This document shows positions 1 through 9,822 of a stretch of 64,000 nt of DNA, piece by piece; positions within the stretch are counted from its first letter, which is position 1, and every line of letters starts with the position of its first letter. Both the position numbers and the translations under genes were made by a program. Source of the DNA: Tatlockia sp. (lineage in GTDB: Bacteria > Pseudomonadota > Gammaproteobacteria > Legionellales > Legionellaceae); NCBI GenBank assembly GCA_013697725.1, contig JACCWI010000024.1:186001-250000 (forward strand). The letters are read 5' to 3'. The notes under the pieces are model-generated. The model worked only from the letters and a program-made list of their open reading frames with translations, did not search any database and was not told the origin of the DNA.

Positions 1-1380
1 GGTAATTTACCCAAAATTTCTGGGTTATTGAATAATTGCGCTTTAAATTGCGCACTACCAACTTTGTTAAAAACAATTGATATTTTGGCAGAATTAGAAC
101 AAAAAGGCTCAATTACTCCCTATCCAATAATAGACTCTTATACCCTATTGAAAGAAAATTTCGCGGAATATTATGGTATCACTGAGGTGGAAAAGTTTGA
201 TTTTCGCGAATTTTCAAAGTTTTTAATTCCTTTTTCCTTTCATGCAAAAGAAATAATCTTCGCCCCTGTTCTTAGAAAAATAATTAGTTATACCGCAACG
301 AAATCCCCAAAGGCGGAAGCGGAATTTTCTATGCAAATAATTGATGAAAATGATCTTTTTATGCAGAAAGACATCGGAGTAACCCTCTCCCAACTCCATG
401 AAGACGGCCGATATCCTGAATTAAGTATTGAAGAAGCTAATGTTTATCTTTATAAAGATTTTGGCATTTCTGCGAATTTATATATATATCAGTCTAATAA
501 AAAAACTGAAAACCATCATGATAATTATGAAAAAGCAAAGTATTGGGAAGTTGCGGCTGTCGAGAATTACCCTTTTGGTGAGCCACCACAAATTGCCTTA
601 TATCATAGAGGTGACCATTATGAGCTTGTACCACACGAAGATGTGGCTTCTGAAGATAAGCTTGAAGACGAAAAAATACTGAGCGACACTCTTTCTGCAG
701 CCTATGAGATCCTAACCTCCGGTGAAGATAAGGAGCTTAGCGCGGGAGTATTAGATAATCTTCAAAATATTATAAAATTGCAATTATACGAACAATTGGG
801 AATTTTAATTGAGGCTCCTGAGCAAGCCTGGGATTCTAAAGAAAGCTCTAAAGAAAGTTATTGCGATTACTCCGACCACAAATATGGGTTCTTTTGTGAG
901 AAAAATGATAGTGCTATGGCTAACAAAGCTAATCTCAATTTAGGTGAAATTATTCCTTTAACATTAGAGCCTATCTATGATCTCTCTGCAGTGATTGAAG
1001 ACTATTTCGGTGAAGAAGGTTTTTTAAAGACCTACCTTAAGGAACGAGCCCTAACTTTTAAATGGCAAGATGAAATTAGTCAATTTTTTGCCAACTGCTT
1101 AGGTTGCTTTTATCAAACTGAAGCAGAGGAAAGAGAATCTTATATTAATCAATTAGATCTACAAATAAGAAGTTATGCAAAAACCGGTGATAAAAAATCA
1201 CTAGTTGAACTTATTACCTATGGTAAACAGGAATTTTCTTCACGTGCCGAACTAGGTGAGAAAGACTATCGAAAGTCGTTAAAAGCCAAACTTGGCAATT
1301 TAGAAAACGCTATTAAAAGAGTTGAAAACATTCAGAATTATCAAGCTAATTCTCGCTCTTCAGTTTTTGCAAACCTGTAG
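1..1380 (+). CDS. OTU-like cysteine protease, probable deubiquitinase effector (5' end outside window)
   Basis: The frame is open to the left edge, so the start lies upstream and only the missing N-terminus is unknown. Near the edge is an N-N-C-A-L-N-C-A stretch (Cys codon 37-39) resembling the OTU catalytic loop G-N-C-L-F-R-A. About 193 residues on, a strand-like segment leads into H-R-G-D-H-Y-E-L-V (His codon 616-618), the usual OTU end in which His is followed by an aromatic residue. The segment A-N-V-Y-L-Y before it matches the OTU helix preceding the last strands. The long Cys-to-His spacing fits the helical insertion known in Legionella Lot-family deubiquitinases. A helical C-terminal region of about 230 residues follows. 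Role, if right: cleaving host ubiquitin chains after Dot/Icm delivery. Family call moderate; effector status inferred. Confidence 0.55.
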   Translation, partial: GNLPKISGLLNNCALNCALPTLLKTIDILAELEQKGSITPYPIIDSYTLLKENFAEYYGITEVEKFDFREFSKFLIPFSFHAKEIIFAPVLRKIISYTATKSPKAEAEFSMQIIDENDLFMQKDIGVTLSQLHEDGRYPELSIEEANVYLYKDFGISANLYIYQSNKKTENHHDNYEKAKYWEVAAVENYPFGEPPQIALYHRGDHYELVPHEDVASEDKLEDEKILSDTLSAAYEILTSGEDKELSAGVLDNLQNIIKLQLYEQLGILIEAPEQAWDSKESSKESYCDYSDHKYGFFCEKNDSAMANKANLNLGEIIPLTLEPIYDLSAVIEDYFGEEGFLKTYLKERALTFKWQDEISQFFANCLGCFYQTEAEERESYINQLDLQIRSYAKTGDKKSLVELITYGKQEFSSRAELGEKDYRKSLKAKLGNLENAIKRVENIQNYQANSRSSVFANL

Positions 1381-1564
1381 ACATTATAATAGGACCGCTT
1401 CTCTTCAAAAAATTAGCTAATTTCTAGCAAAGCTTAGACATTGATTTGCTTAAAGCCCTATTGTATCTTGGTAAATTTGGTTATGATGTTAAATAAATTT
1501 TTGCACGCATGATGTTAGGGCCAATGACCACAGAAAGTGGATTACAATTATTAATGGTTGTTTA

Positions 1565-3976
1565 ATGCGAAAACTTGCGTTCTATCTAGTTCTACATTTT
1601 TTTCTAATCTGTTCTCATGCTAGTAGTGTAACCATCAAAACAATTAATGTTGATGGCAAACCTACTTATTTGGTTCGTATTGGCTCTTTCCCTCATGAAA
1701 ATAATGCCTTGCAATTAAAATTTAAACTCTCCTCCTTGACGACTCAAACCATCTCTATCGGTCATCGTAAGGACTTACTAAACTATTATGTCGATATTGG
1801 TCCAATCTCCGAGCTTGCAATCGCTGAAGAATTGAAAATAAAAGTAGTTAATGAAACTCAGGATAAACTCATACAACCTTTGCCATCTTTCAAAACTCAG
1901 CTACCCGCAATTCATTCGAGTTTAAGTTTAGAAACACATCCTGAAACTTTGCAAAATTTACCATCTTTAATCAATGATCAAGAAAAAGATGATGAGCTCG
2001 TTGAAGAGCCGCAACTTGCAAAAAAGTTATGGAATTTAAGAGGTGCAGACATTAAAGCAGTGATTGCTGAGGTTTCACGAGTTACGGGCAAAAATTTTAT
2101 TGTTGATCCACGGGTTCAAGGGAAGATATCAATTATTTCTTCTACAGCTATGTCGAATAAAGAACTTTACCAGGTTTTTCTCTCCATGTTACAAGTATCT
2201 GGCTATGCGGCCGTTCCTAGCGGCGATGTGATAAAAATTGTTCCTAATATCGATGCCAAAACTATTTCACCCGATCAATTAAGCTTACTAAAGCAACCAC
2301 CCCGTGGTGATGACATGATGGTGTCGGTTATACCGGTTCGCTATGTACCTGCGGAACAACTTGTTCCTGTTCTGCGTCCATTGATGCCGCAATGGAGTTC
2401 GGTTTCTGCTTATTCTCCCTCCAATATGCTTATTCTTTCAGGTAGAGCCTCGAATATCAGGCAAATGACTCATATTATTAAGCAAGTAGATAGCTCATCG
2501 TCCAGTGGTGTTGATGTCGTTCATCTAAAAAATGCCTTAGCCATGGATGTGGCAGGAACCCTAAAAGACTTAATTAAAACACAAACCGGCGCTGTTGGCG
2601 GCCATAATCAAACTATGCTGGCAGTTGATGATCGTTCCAATGCTATTTTATTTAGTGGATCGAAGACTGAACGCATCAAACTTCGGTTATTAATCAGCCA
2701 ATTAGATCATCGTAGTAATTCAGCCTTTGATAGTAATACTAAAGTAGTATATTTAAATTATTTAAGAGCAGAAGATTTAGTGCCTATTCTTGCTGGTATT
2801 GCCCAAGCTAATTTTAGCGGCAACGTGGGTACAACTATTGGTACCATAACAGTCCCTGAACTGGATAGCACCAATCCCGATGCTAATATTAGTAATAACA
2901 ACTCAAGCGCTGCTACAACGAATCCGCCGCCCGCGCCCTCTCCCGCAGCGACTGCGAATACCAGTTCTGCTGCGACTCAAAACGAAGGCTCAACCAAGCC
3001 AACGGTGCAAATAATCGCTGAACCCAATACCAATTCTGTAATTATCAATGCTCCTGCAAGTTTGATTCGCATCTTGCAAACTGTCATCCGTCAATTGGAT
3101 ATAAGACCGGCTCAGCTGCTTATTGAAGCGCTGGTCGCTGAGGTGAATGAAAGTGATGTAAAAAGTTTAGGTATCGAACTAGGTTCAAATGCCGAAAATG
3201 GTAGACCAGCATCATTTAGGCCAGGTTTTGCTATTATTAATTCAAAGACAAGTTTGAATAACTTTCAAGCGCGAGTATTTGCTCTCGCTCAACAACGAAA
3301 GGCAAATATTCTATCAACGCCATCAGTTGTGGTTCTTGATAATCGTCAAGCAAAAATTCTTGTGGGTAAGCAAGTTTCGGTTACCTCCACCACTTATCCT
3401 AACAATGCCGGTGGTACCGCGGCGGGTAGTCCCTATGAAACCTTTAATCGTGTGAATGTGGCACTTCATCTTTACGTTAGACCACAAATAACCCGGGGTC
3501 GAGGAATTAAACTCCAAATTGATCAAGGTAACAATACAATCGATCCCGCTAGTAACAATAATACGACTAATCCGATTTTTGATGTTAGTAGTATAGTTAC
3601 CGCAGTCCATGTCGAAAGTGGTGATATTGTCGTGCTTGGCGGATTAATTCAGAATTCAGTAGGTAATGATAATAATAAAATTCCCATTCTTGGTGATATC
3701 CCTGGACTGGGTCGTTTCTTACAAAATAATATTAATACTCATGAAAAACGGGTCTTAATGGTATTTATTCGGCCAGTAATCTTAAGAAACGAACGTGATC
3801 TGGTGCAGATCTCTGGTGCCAAATATAACGACATACGCGAATATGAGCTCGATATGCTTCGTGAACAGCCTTACAGTCGAAAAAATGAAGGCATGATTTT
3901 GCCGCCTCAAAATCAGGTAAGATTACCCAAACCCTTTTGTCGGACTCCTCGACCGCCTGTAAATATGATGAAATAA
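1565..3976 (+). CDS. lspD: Type II secretion system secretin GspD/LspD
   Basis: Outer-membrane secretin forming the exit pore of the type II (Lsp) secretion system. It has an N-terminal signal peptide (about residues 1-20, ending S-H-A-S). An N0 domain begins near residue 150 (LWNLRGADIKAVI), several N-domains follow, then a low-complexity Asn/Ser/Ala/Pro linker (about residues 435-475) and a C-terminal secretin core containing the V-P-I-L-G-D-I-P-G-L-G-type signature. Unusually, residues about 23-97 before N0 resemble a SPOR domain (Y-L-V-R-I-G-S-F ... Y-Y-V-D-I-G-P), which would bind peptidoglycan. At 803 residues it is longer than many GspD proteins, as expected from that addition. The stop is immediately followed by lspE, so the two are co-transcribed. 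Confidence 0.95.
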   Translation: MRKLAFYLVLHFFLICSHASSVTIKTINVDGKPTYLVRIGSFPHENNALQLKFKLSSLTTQTISIGHRKDLLNYYVDIGPISELAIAEELKIKVVNETQDKLIQPLPSFKTQLPAIHSSLSLETHPETLQNLPSLINDQEKDDELVEEPQLAKKLWNLRGADIKAVIAEVSRVTGKNFIVDPRVQGKISIISSTAMSNKELYQVFLSMLQVSGYAAVPSGDVIKIVPNIDAKTISPDQLSLLKQPPRGDDMMVSVIPVRYVPAEQLVPVLRPLMPQWSSVSAYSPSNMLILSGRASNIRQMTHIIKQVDSSSSSGVDVVHLKNALAMDVAGTLKDLIKTQTGAVGGHNQTMLAVDDRSNAILFSGSKTERIKLRLLISQLDHRSNSAFDSNTKVVYLNYLRAEDLVPILAGIAQANFSGNVGTTIGTITVPELDSTNPDANISNNNSSAATTNPPPAPSPAATANTSSAATQNEGSTKPTVQIIAEPNTNSVIINAPASLIRILQTVIRQLDIRPAQLLIEALVAEVNESDVKSLGIELGSNAENGRPASFRPGFAIINSKTSLNNFQARVFALAQQRKANILSTPSVVVLDNRQAKILVGKQVSVTSTTYPNNAGGTAAGSPYETFNRVNVALHLYVRPQITRGRGIKLQIDQGNNTIDPASNNNTTNPIFDVSSIVTAVHVESGDIVVLGGLIQNSVGNDNNKIPILGDIPGLGRFLQNNINTHEKRVLMVFIRPVILRNERDLVQISGAKYNDIREYELDMLREQPYSRKNEGMILPPQNQVRLPKPFCRTPRPPVNMMK

Positions 3977-3979
3977 TTG

Positions 3980-5461
3980 ATGGAAAATTCCAATAAAGCG
4001 AAACGTCTGCCTTATAACTTTGCTAAAAATCAAGGCATCATTGCCGTTCCAACTAATCAAGGTCTGATGGTTTATCATCTCCCTCGCCCCTCTTTACAAA
4101 CCTTAACTGAAGTTAAACGGCTTCTGCAAGCTGAGTTCAAATTTGAAGAAGTGAATGAAACTGAATTTCAAAAACATTTAGCTAAACTTTATGAGTCACA
4201 ATCCTCAATCCTGGATGCAGCCGAGGGCATGGAAGAAGACATTGATTTATCGTTGCTTGCTGGTCAGCTGCCGCTCAGTGAAGATTTGCTAGACAATCAA
4301 GATGATGCGCCAATTATTCGTTTATTGAACGCCCTGTTCACCCAAGCCATTAAACAACAAGCCTCGGATATTCACATTGAGACCTATGAAAACCGGGTTC
4401 TTGTGCGAAATCGGATTGACGGGGTATTGCAAGAAGTGCTTGAAATCCAGCGAGGTATTGCGCCGCTTGTCATTTCTAGAGTCAAAGTTATGGCAAGACT
4501 CGATATTGCAGAAAAACGTATCCCTCAAGACGGTCGAATTGCGCTGCGCATTGGAGGTCATAATATTGATGTTCGTGTATCAACCCTGCCCTCTAATCAT
4601 GGGGAACGAATTGTACTACGAATCCTAGATAAGCAAGCTGCACAGCTTGACCTAGGGCTTTTGGGCATGCCTAAGGATACTTTGCTGAACATGCGACGAA
4701 TGATAACGGAACCCCACGGTATCATTTTAGTTACAGGACCTACGGGTTCCGGTAAAACAACCTCCCTCTATGCGATGCTGACTGAATTAAATCAAGTTAG
4801 CCGCAATATTTTAACAATAGAAGATCCGATTGAATATGACTTGCCAGGAATCGGACAAACTCAGGTGAACTCCAAAGTAGAAATGACCTTTGCTAAAGGT
4901 TTGCGTGCTATTCTGCGGCAAGATCCTGACGTAGTGATGATTGGGGAAATTCGCGATCTGGAAACCGCGGATATTGCAGTTCAAGCAAGTCTAACCGGGC
5001 ATTTAGTATTATCAACTTTACATACCAATTCCGCTTTAGGTGCTTTGACGCGTCTTCATGATATGGGTGTAGAATCTTTTTTGCTCTCGTCTTCGATAGT
5101 GGGTTTAATTGCTCAACGTTTGGTAAGAAAACTTTGCCCTCATTGCAAAATTCCTCATGTTCTTCGTGATGATGAGCGCGAACTAATGGGGCTTGATGCC
5201 AGTGTAGATACTTCTGCGGTACGTGAGCCTAAAGGATGTGAGCTATGTAATCATTTGGGTTATCGAGGAAGAACGGGCATCTATGAGCTAATCACTATAA
5301 CTGAAACTTTACGATCTATGATCCATCGTAATGAAAATCTACAAATTATCGACAATTATCTGCGTCCCGCAACTGCTACTATTCGCCAGGATGGATTCAA
5401 ACGTGTTTTAATTGGTGATACTTCTCTTGCTGAAATCTTGCGTGTAACCAGCCAAAATTAA
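3980..5461 (+). CDS. lspE: Type II secretion ATPase GspE/LspE
   Basis: Cytoplasmic hexameric ATPase that powers pseudopilus assembly. It shows Walker A G-P-T-G-S-G-K-T-T, an Asp box and Walker B region around L-R-Q-D-P-D-V-V-M-I-G-E-I-R-D, the His box (S-T-L-H-T-N), and the zinc tetracysteine motif (C-P-H-C, then C-E-L-C about 45 residues later) typical of GspE. A TTG at 3977 directly precedes the ATG at 3980; I take the ATG. Only three bases separate it from the lspD stop, so translation is probably coupled. Length (about 493 residues) is normal. In Legionella the remaining lsp genes lie elsewhere, and none is present here. Confidence 0.95.
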   Translation: MENSNKAKRLPYNFAKNQGIIAVPTNQGLMVYHLPRPSLQTLTEVKRLLQAEFKFEEVNETEFQKHLAKLYESQSSILDAAEGMEEDIDLSLLAGQLPLSEDLLDNQDDAPIIRLLNALFTQAIKQQASDIHIETYENRVLVRNRIDGVLQEVLEIQRGIAPLVISRVKVMARLDIAEKRIPQDGRIALRIGGHNIDVRVSTLPSNHGERIVLRILDKQAAQLDLGLLGMPKDTLLNMRRMITEPHGIILVTGPTGSGKTTSLYAMLTELNQVSRNILTIEDPIEYDLPGIGQTQVNSKVEMTFAKGLRAILRQDPDVVMIGEIRDLETADIAVQASLTGHLVLSTLHTNSALGALTRLHDMGVESFLLSSSIVGLIAQRLVRKLCPHCKIPHVLRDDERELMGLDASVDTSAVREPKGCELCNHLGYRGRTGIYELITITETLRSMIHRNENLQIIDNYLRPATATIRQDGFKRVLIGDTSLAEILRVTSQN

Positions 5462-5608
5462 AAACCTCAACAAAATGAATCAACTAATAGCATTCTAAGG
5501 TTAGATATTTGATTATTTTTAACTCAACAAGAAATAATTATTTACATAAAAAAATATCTTTGGTAATATTTAACAAAACTTTACAGTATTGTTACCGAGA
5601 GAATGCTA

Positions 5609-6499
5609 ATGACCCATTATGTATACGTCCCCTTTTATCAAAAAGATGTTACTGATTCAGTTGCTGGTTTTGTTCAGCAATGGATTCAACGTGAAGCTAA
5701 AGTTAATAATAATGTGACAGTATTATATCGCGGACAAGATTTATCTACTCTACCTTCAAATTCAAAAATTTTCCTATTGATGCTTGGCCAGCCAGGCAAA
5801 GCCAGTAAACTTGCTAATATAAAAAATCTTGATAGTGACGTTATTCGTTTTCATAATAGTTTAAATGCACCACTTCGCCTATCTCTGGGTAAACTGTCTA
5901 TTTTGCTACCCGACTTTGCTGATAATTTAGTAAAGGATGGCCTATTTGCTGGTTATACTAATAAAAAATTACATCTTATCTTGTCTTTTTCCAAAACCGT
6001 TACCCAATGCAAAATTTTAGCTGAATCTTTTAACAACGCCATTAAAAAACATAGTGGATTCAGCGAAAATAGCATCAGAATTGATTTTTTTACTGAAAAA
6101 GCTCAACCTAATAATAAAAGAATTTTTAATCATCATCCTTTAATGGAGAAACAATCAACTTATAGTAATAGTGAATGTCAGCCAAAATTATCACAGAAAC
6201 AAGTGGAGGCTGCTCTAAGGGAATATACTAGTTACAAATCCTCTCGTTTGTGTGGAATGTCAGGATTCTTAAGTTTGAATGGCTTTTTTTCCAGTAATGA
6301 AAGTAAGGAGACAATTAACAGGCTTAATTCCGCAAAAAGCGATGAACAACGATTTTTTCTTGCCAAACAATTTCTAGTTAATCATTCGGAAAAATATCTT
6401 GCGGAATGCTTGAGCCCTTTAATTGGAGAATCCTTAAAAAACGATGAGCTGTATTGGGCATCAGTGGAATCGGCAAGCGTTCAAAAATTGGCTTCTTAA
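5609..6499 (+). CDS. Hypothetical protein, possible Legionella-type effector
   Basis: Not recognised. About 296 residues, soluble, with no signal peptide or membrane segment. The N-terminal half (to about residue 165) reads like an alpha/beta domain with hydrophobic strands such as K-I-F-L-L-M-L-G-Q and K-L-H-L-I-L-S-F. A polar linker follows, then a helical C-terminal module of about 90 residues (Y-K-S-S-R-L-C-G-M-S-G-F-L-S-L-N-G-F-F) whose look recalls short C-terminal modules seen in Legionella effectors; that is an impression only. ATG also occurs at 5603, but the GAGAG at 5597-5601 sits too close to it, favouring 5609. The 3' end overlaps the convergent next gene by 4 bases. Confidence 0.6.
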   Translation: MTHYVYVPFYQKDVTDSVAGFVQQWIQREAKVNNNVTVLYRGQDLSTLPSNSKIFLLMLGQPGKASKLANIKNLDSDVIRFHNSLNAPLRLSLGKLSILLPDFADNLVKDGLFAGYTNKKLHLILSFSKTVTQCKILAESFNNAIKKHSGFSENSIRIDFFTEKAQPNNKRIFNHHPLMEKQSTYSNSECQPKLSQKQVEAALREYTSYKSSRLCGMSGFLSLNGFFSSNESKETINRLNSAKSDEQRFFLAKQFLVNHSEKYLAECLSPLIGESLKNDELYWASVESASVQKLAS

Positions 6500-7275
6500 A
6501 TAAATTTAGATGAATTTATGCTTGATTCGCGATTTTTAAAGGCTTGACTTTGATAATGTTGAAATAGGTGTAATTTTTCTAGCTCAGGTTTTGCAAGGGG
6601 ATCATTTAACAACTTTTCGATTGAATATCCTTTCGGTGATAAGCGTTTATCAAAAAAATTGATTAAAGAATCAATTTGTTCATCAAGAGCAAGCGAGGCA
6701 TCAATCAAAGTATCGCCATGATGATAAATTGCCTTAGCAATTTGTTGCTTTTCAAATTTAAATCCAAGACGACTTGATAGTAATTTTATAAAGTTATTCG
6801 TCGATGCCAAAGCAAGATTAAGTAGAAAATCAGGTTCAATGTGTAAATGTACACCTAACTTTACTCTAACCTCTTTTTCTTTTTGCTCATTGAGTAAGGC
6901 TTGCACTTTCTTTTCAGCATTAAGAGAGGTAAAGTCTTTCCCTATTTTCAATGATATCCAAGAAATAAAATTAGTTTCGCAAGCGTTTGTTGAACTTTCA
7001 TAAGACTTAACTGGGTTAAGTTCTGCAATTGATCCAGTCAGTGCCTCTAATTTATTTTTAACCTTATAACCATCAACATAATTTTCAATAACAGAGAAGG
7101 CGTTTTGTACTGCTTGATTTAAAAGGGGTAATTTTGATCTATCTTTTTTATAACTATCCAACGCTATTTTTAATTCGTCTACTCGAGGATTTATAAATCT
7201 TCCATGACCCTGTGCTGTTTGAAGTTCAAACATATAAGCCAAAGACTCTTCTAATTCAGCTAAAGGATCCGTCAT
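6496..7275 (-). CDS. Hypothetical helical protein
   Basis: Not recognised. About 259 residues, almost entirely helix-forming and charged, no signal peptide and no membrane segment. The longest frame begins at 7305, but the ATG at 7275 (M-T-D-P-L-A-E-L) has a clear AAGGAG about six bases upstream and is the better start. The N-terminus suggests amphipathic helices, and the C-terminal third contains a run of helices ending in a Ser/Asn-rich tail. It is convergent with the preceding gene and shares 4 bases with its 3' end. With its two neighbours it fills an accessory gap between the conserved lspDE and cysS blocks. Confidence 0.6.
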   Translation of the reverse strand: MTDPLAELEESLAYMFELQTAQGHGRFINPRVDELKIALDSYKKDRSKLPLLNQAVQNAFSVIENYVDGYKVKNKLEALTGSIAELNPVKSYESSTNACETNFISWISLKIGKDFTSLNAEKKVQALLNEQKEKEVRVKLGVHLHIEPDFLLNLALASTNNFIKLLSSRLGFKFEKQQIAKAIYHHGDTLIDASLALDEQIDSLINFFDKRLSPKGYSIEKLLNDPLAKPELEKLHLFQHYQSQAFKNRESSINSSKFI

Positions 7276-7505
7276 TCTGACTCCTTTATGGATCATTTGT
7301 TTCATTAAAATAAATTTAGTTCATATTATGAAATTTAACAAACTAAATTCAGCATATTTTATGCACAATTTAAGTTTCAATTTAGAATCAATAAGTTAAA
7401 ATATTTTACTTAAATCATCAATATATGCACCATATATAAACAACTTGTCATTAAATAAATCTTGATATATGATGTAGGCCTAATTAATATCCAGGATTAG
7501 CTATT

Positions 7506-8315
7506 ATGCAAGAGCGAATCGAGCACTTTGATAACTTTCTATCTAAACTTGAATCTCGAAAAAAAAGTATCGAAGAGAAATTAAATCTTAAAAACAAATC
7601 TGGCTATAAATTTTATAAAGAATCACAGCCTCTCATAACCTTACCTGCCATGAATGACCTTATAGAACATTTAAAAAAGTATAAAAAAACTACATTAGCA
7701 TTGATTGATAATGAGCAAAACATAGCATTCTATGAGTTACATTTAGAAACTGTAGTTAATTTGTTAAACAACATTAGTCAAAAAAGCATTCATTTTAATA
7801 AAAAAGAGCTTCAGCAACTCCTGCCTGAGGACTTTCACTTCATCCTGCCAAAAAATGTTCCTTATTTTAAAACCATGAGTGATATCGCCTCAGATGTCGG
7901 TCAAATTGTTCTATTTAGCACAGGTTTAGTGGCGGCATGTTTTGGTCTTGCTGGATTTGTTACTGGCATCGTGGTGGGATTTTTAACTTTAGGTGCTGGA
8001 TTAGGCCCTGTAGGGGCTAGTGGAATACTCGCTTTAACAGCTTTCAGCACTTTAGCTTCTGCTTTCGCAGGCGCAGTGATGGGTGTTTTTCTCGGGCTAA
8101 TTGCAAGTGCTTTGATTGTTCCCTTACTTGAAGAACCTTTAAACAATGCCTATCTCTCTAATCACCTCACTGATAATACTAAAGCTTTTGACTCTAATTT
8201 ATTAAAAGAAGCCTTTATTGAACTAAGCAAACACCTCAAATATGATGTTAGTGCTAATGATGAAACTATAGAGTTAGACAGTACTATAATAAACTCTGGT
8301 AAATCATTCTTGTAA
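7506..8315 (+). CDS. Hypothetical protein with glycine-rich membrane hairpin
   Basis: Not recognised. 269 residues: an N-terminal charged helical region (about residues 1-120, probable coiled coil), then about 80 strongly hydrophobic Gly/Ala-rich residues (about 138-218, two or three spans including F-V-T-G-I-V-V-G-F and G-A-V-M-G-V-F-L-G-L), then a polar C-terminal tail. No signal peptide. A central hydrophobic hairpin flanked by soluble arms is frequent among Legionella effectors that insert in host membranes, but nothing here proves secretion. It is convergent with cysS; a weak inverted repeat (TTAACCGA at 8344-8351, TCGGTTAA at 8391-8398) lies between them. Confidence 0.6.
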   Translation: MQERIEHFDNFLSKLESRKKSIEEKLNLKNKSGYKFYKESQPLITLPAMNDLIEHLKKYKKTTLALIDNEQNIAFYELHLETVVNLLNNISQKSIHFNKKELQQLLPEDFHFILPKNVPYFKTMSDIASDVGQIVLFSTGLVAACFGLAGFVTGIVVGFLTLGAGLGPVGASGILALTAFSTLASAFAGAVMGVFLGLIASALIVPLLEEPLNNAYLSNHLTDNTKAFDSNLLKEAFIELSKHLKYDVSANDETIELDSTIINSGKSFL

Positions 8316-8428
8316 ATTACCGGGCAGTCGTCATGGGTAACTTTTAACCGAAATTGACCATCTTCATGAATTTAAAATTTCAATGCACTATCGGTTAAAG
8401 CTGCTTTAAGATCTGAAGTGAAATTGGC

Positions 8429-9802
8429 CTAAACCTGCTTATTGGAATTTCTTCGCCAGGTAGTTCCTTCTGAGCCATCTTCAAGTTCAATACCTTGGCC
8501 TGTCAGAATAGTCCTAATCTCATCAGCTCTTGCCCAATTACGCTCATTTCTTGCTTGTAGTCTCTGCTGGATTAAGATCTCAATTTGAGTTTTTTCATCC
8601 TCTTGCAGACCTGATTGCAAAAAAGACTCAGGTGAACTTTGCAAAAATCCGAGCATAGAGGCTAAGTGTTTTAAAGTGTAGGCAAGCGTTGGTGAATTGG
8701 TTTTATTAACCTCATGACTTAATTGAAATAAAACAGATAATGCAATAGGTGTATTAAAATCGTCATTCATTGATACATTAAATTGTTCTACCCAGTCTCT
8801 GTCAAGCTCACCTTCGTTGAGATCATGGTCTTTTATTGCTTGATAGAGTCGTTCAAGTGCTTTTTTTGCATTAGATATATTTTCTTCAGAAAAATTCAGG
8901 GGGCTGCGGTAATGGCTGCTAAGTAAAAAGTAACGAAGTACTTCGGGATGATGTTTTTTCAACATATCCTCAATTGTAAAAAAATTACCCAGCGACTTGG
9001 CCATTTTTTCATTATTTACCTGCAACATACCTACATGCAGCCAATAATTAGCAAAACATTTATTAGTTGCGGCTTCACTTTGAGCAATCTCATTTTCATG
9101 ATGGGGAAATTTCAAATCCAATCCGCCGCCATGTATGTCAAAGTTCTCGCCGAGTTCATGCATAGCCATTGCTGAACACTCAATATGCCAACCAGGGCGC
9201 CCCTCGCCCCAAGGAGAAGGCCAACTCGGTTCATCTGGTTTTGCTTTCTTCCATAGAACAAAATCAAGAGGAGAGCGCTTTTCTTTAACAATTTCAATTC
9301 GAGAACCTGCAACCAAACCTTCCAGATCCTTGTGAGACAATTTGCCATAATCTTTAAAACGTTCAACTTGAAAACAAACATCACCATTAGCACTTAGATA
9401 AGCATAATTTTTTTCAATTAATTGGTTTATAAGTTTAATAATTGAATCGATATGTTCAGTGGCTTTGGGTTCCAAATCAGGTGACAGGATGGCTAATGCT
9501 TCTGTATCTTCATGCATCAACTTAATATATTGTGAGGTCAATTCAGAGATGGAAAGACCGCGTTCATTAGCGCGTACAATTATTTTGTCATCAATATCAG
9601 TGATATTGCGAACGAATTTAACTTGATAGTTCTGCGCTCGCAGGAATCTAACGATAACATCAAAGGCTATCATGGAACGCGCATGACCTAAATGACAGCG
9701 ATCATAGACAGTTATACCGCAAACATAGATACCAATTTGACCGGGCTTAATAGGTTTAAATTCTTCTTTTTTTCTGGTGAATGAATTATAAATTTGTAAC
9801 AT
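8429..9802 (-). CDS. cysS: Cysteinyl-tRNA synthetase
   Basis: Class I aminoacyl-tRNA synthetase charging tRNA-Cys in the cytoplasm. The HIGH signature appears as H-L-G-H (C-H-L-G-H-A-R-S) and KMSKS as K-M-A-K-S. Zinc ligands are visible: Cys in Y-V-C-G-I-T, Cys in H-I-E-C-S, and His-His in F-P-H-H-E-N. The longest frame starts at 9835, but M-L-Q-I-Y-N-S at 9802 gives the standard N-terminus and has AGAGGA upstream. About 457 residues, normal. It is the last gene of the truA-trp-glnS-cysS run, 20 bases after glnS. Confidence 0.96.
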   Translation of the reverse strand: MLQIYNSFTRKKEEFKPIKPGQIGIYVCGITVYDRCHLGHARSMIAFDVIVRFLRAQNYQVKFVRNITDIDDKIIVRANERGLSISELTSQYIKLMHEDTEALAILSPDLEPKATEHIDSIIKLINQLIEKNYAYLSANGDVCFQVERFKDYGKLSHKDLEGLVAGSRIEIVKEKRSPLDFVLWKKAKPDEPSWPSPWGEGRPGWHIECSAMAMHELGENFDIHGGGLDLKFPHHENEIAQSEAATNKCFANYWLHVGMLQVNNEKMAKSLGNFFTIEDMLKKHHPEVLRYFLLSSHYRSPLNFSEENISNAKKALERLYQAIKDHDLNEGELDRDWVEQFNVSMNDDFNTPIALSVLFQLSHEVNKTNSPTLAYTLKHLASMLGFLQSSPESFLQSGLQEDEKTQIEILIQQRLQARNERNWARADEIRTILTGQGIELEDGSEGTTWRRNSNKQV

Positions 9803-9822
9803 TGCTGTCCTCTTTTTTTCTT

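Noticed and set aside
8344-8398. TTAACCGA/TCGGTTAA pair before the 3' end of cysS
   Set aside because: Eight-base arms with a 39-base loop and no T-run; noted only in the neighbouring gene entry.
9112-9393. Frame of 93 codons inside cysS
   Set aside because: Same strand, different frame, within a clearly functional synthetase; no initiation signal.
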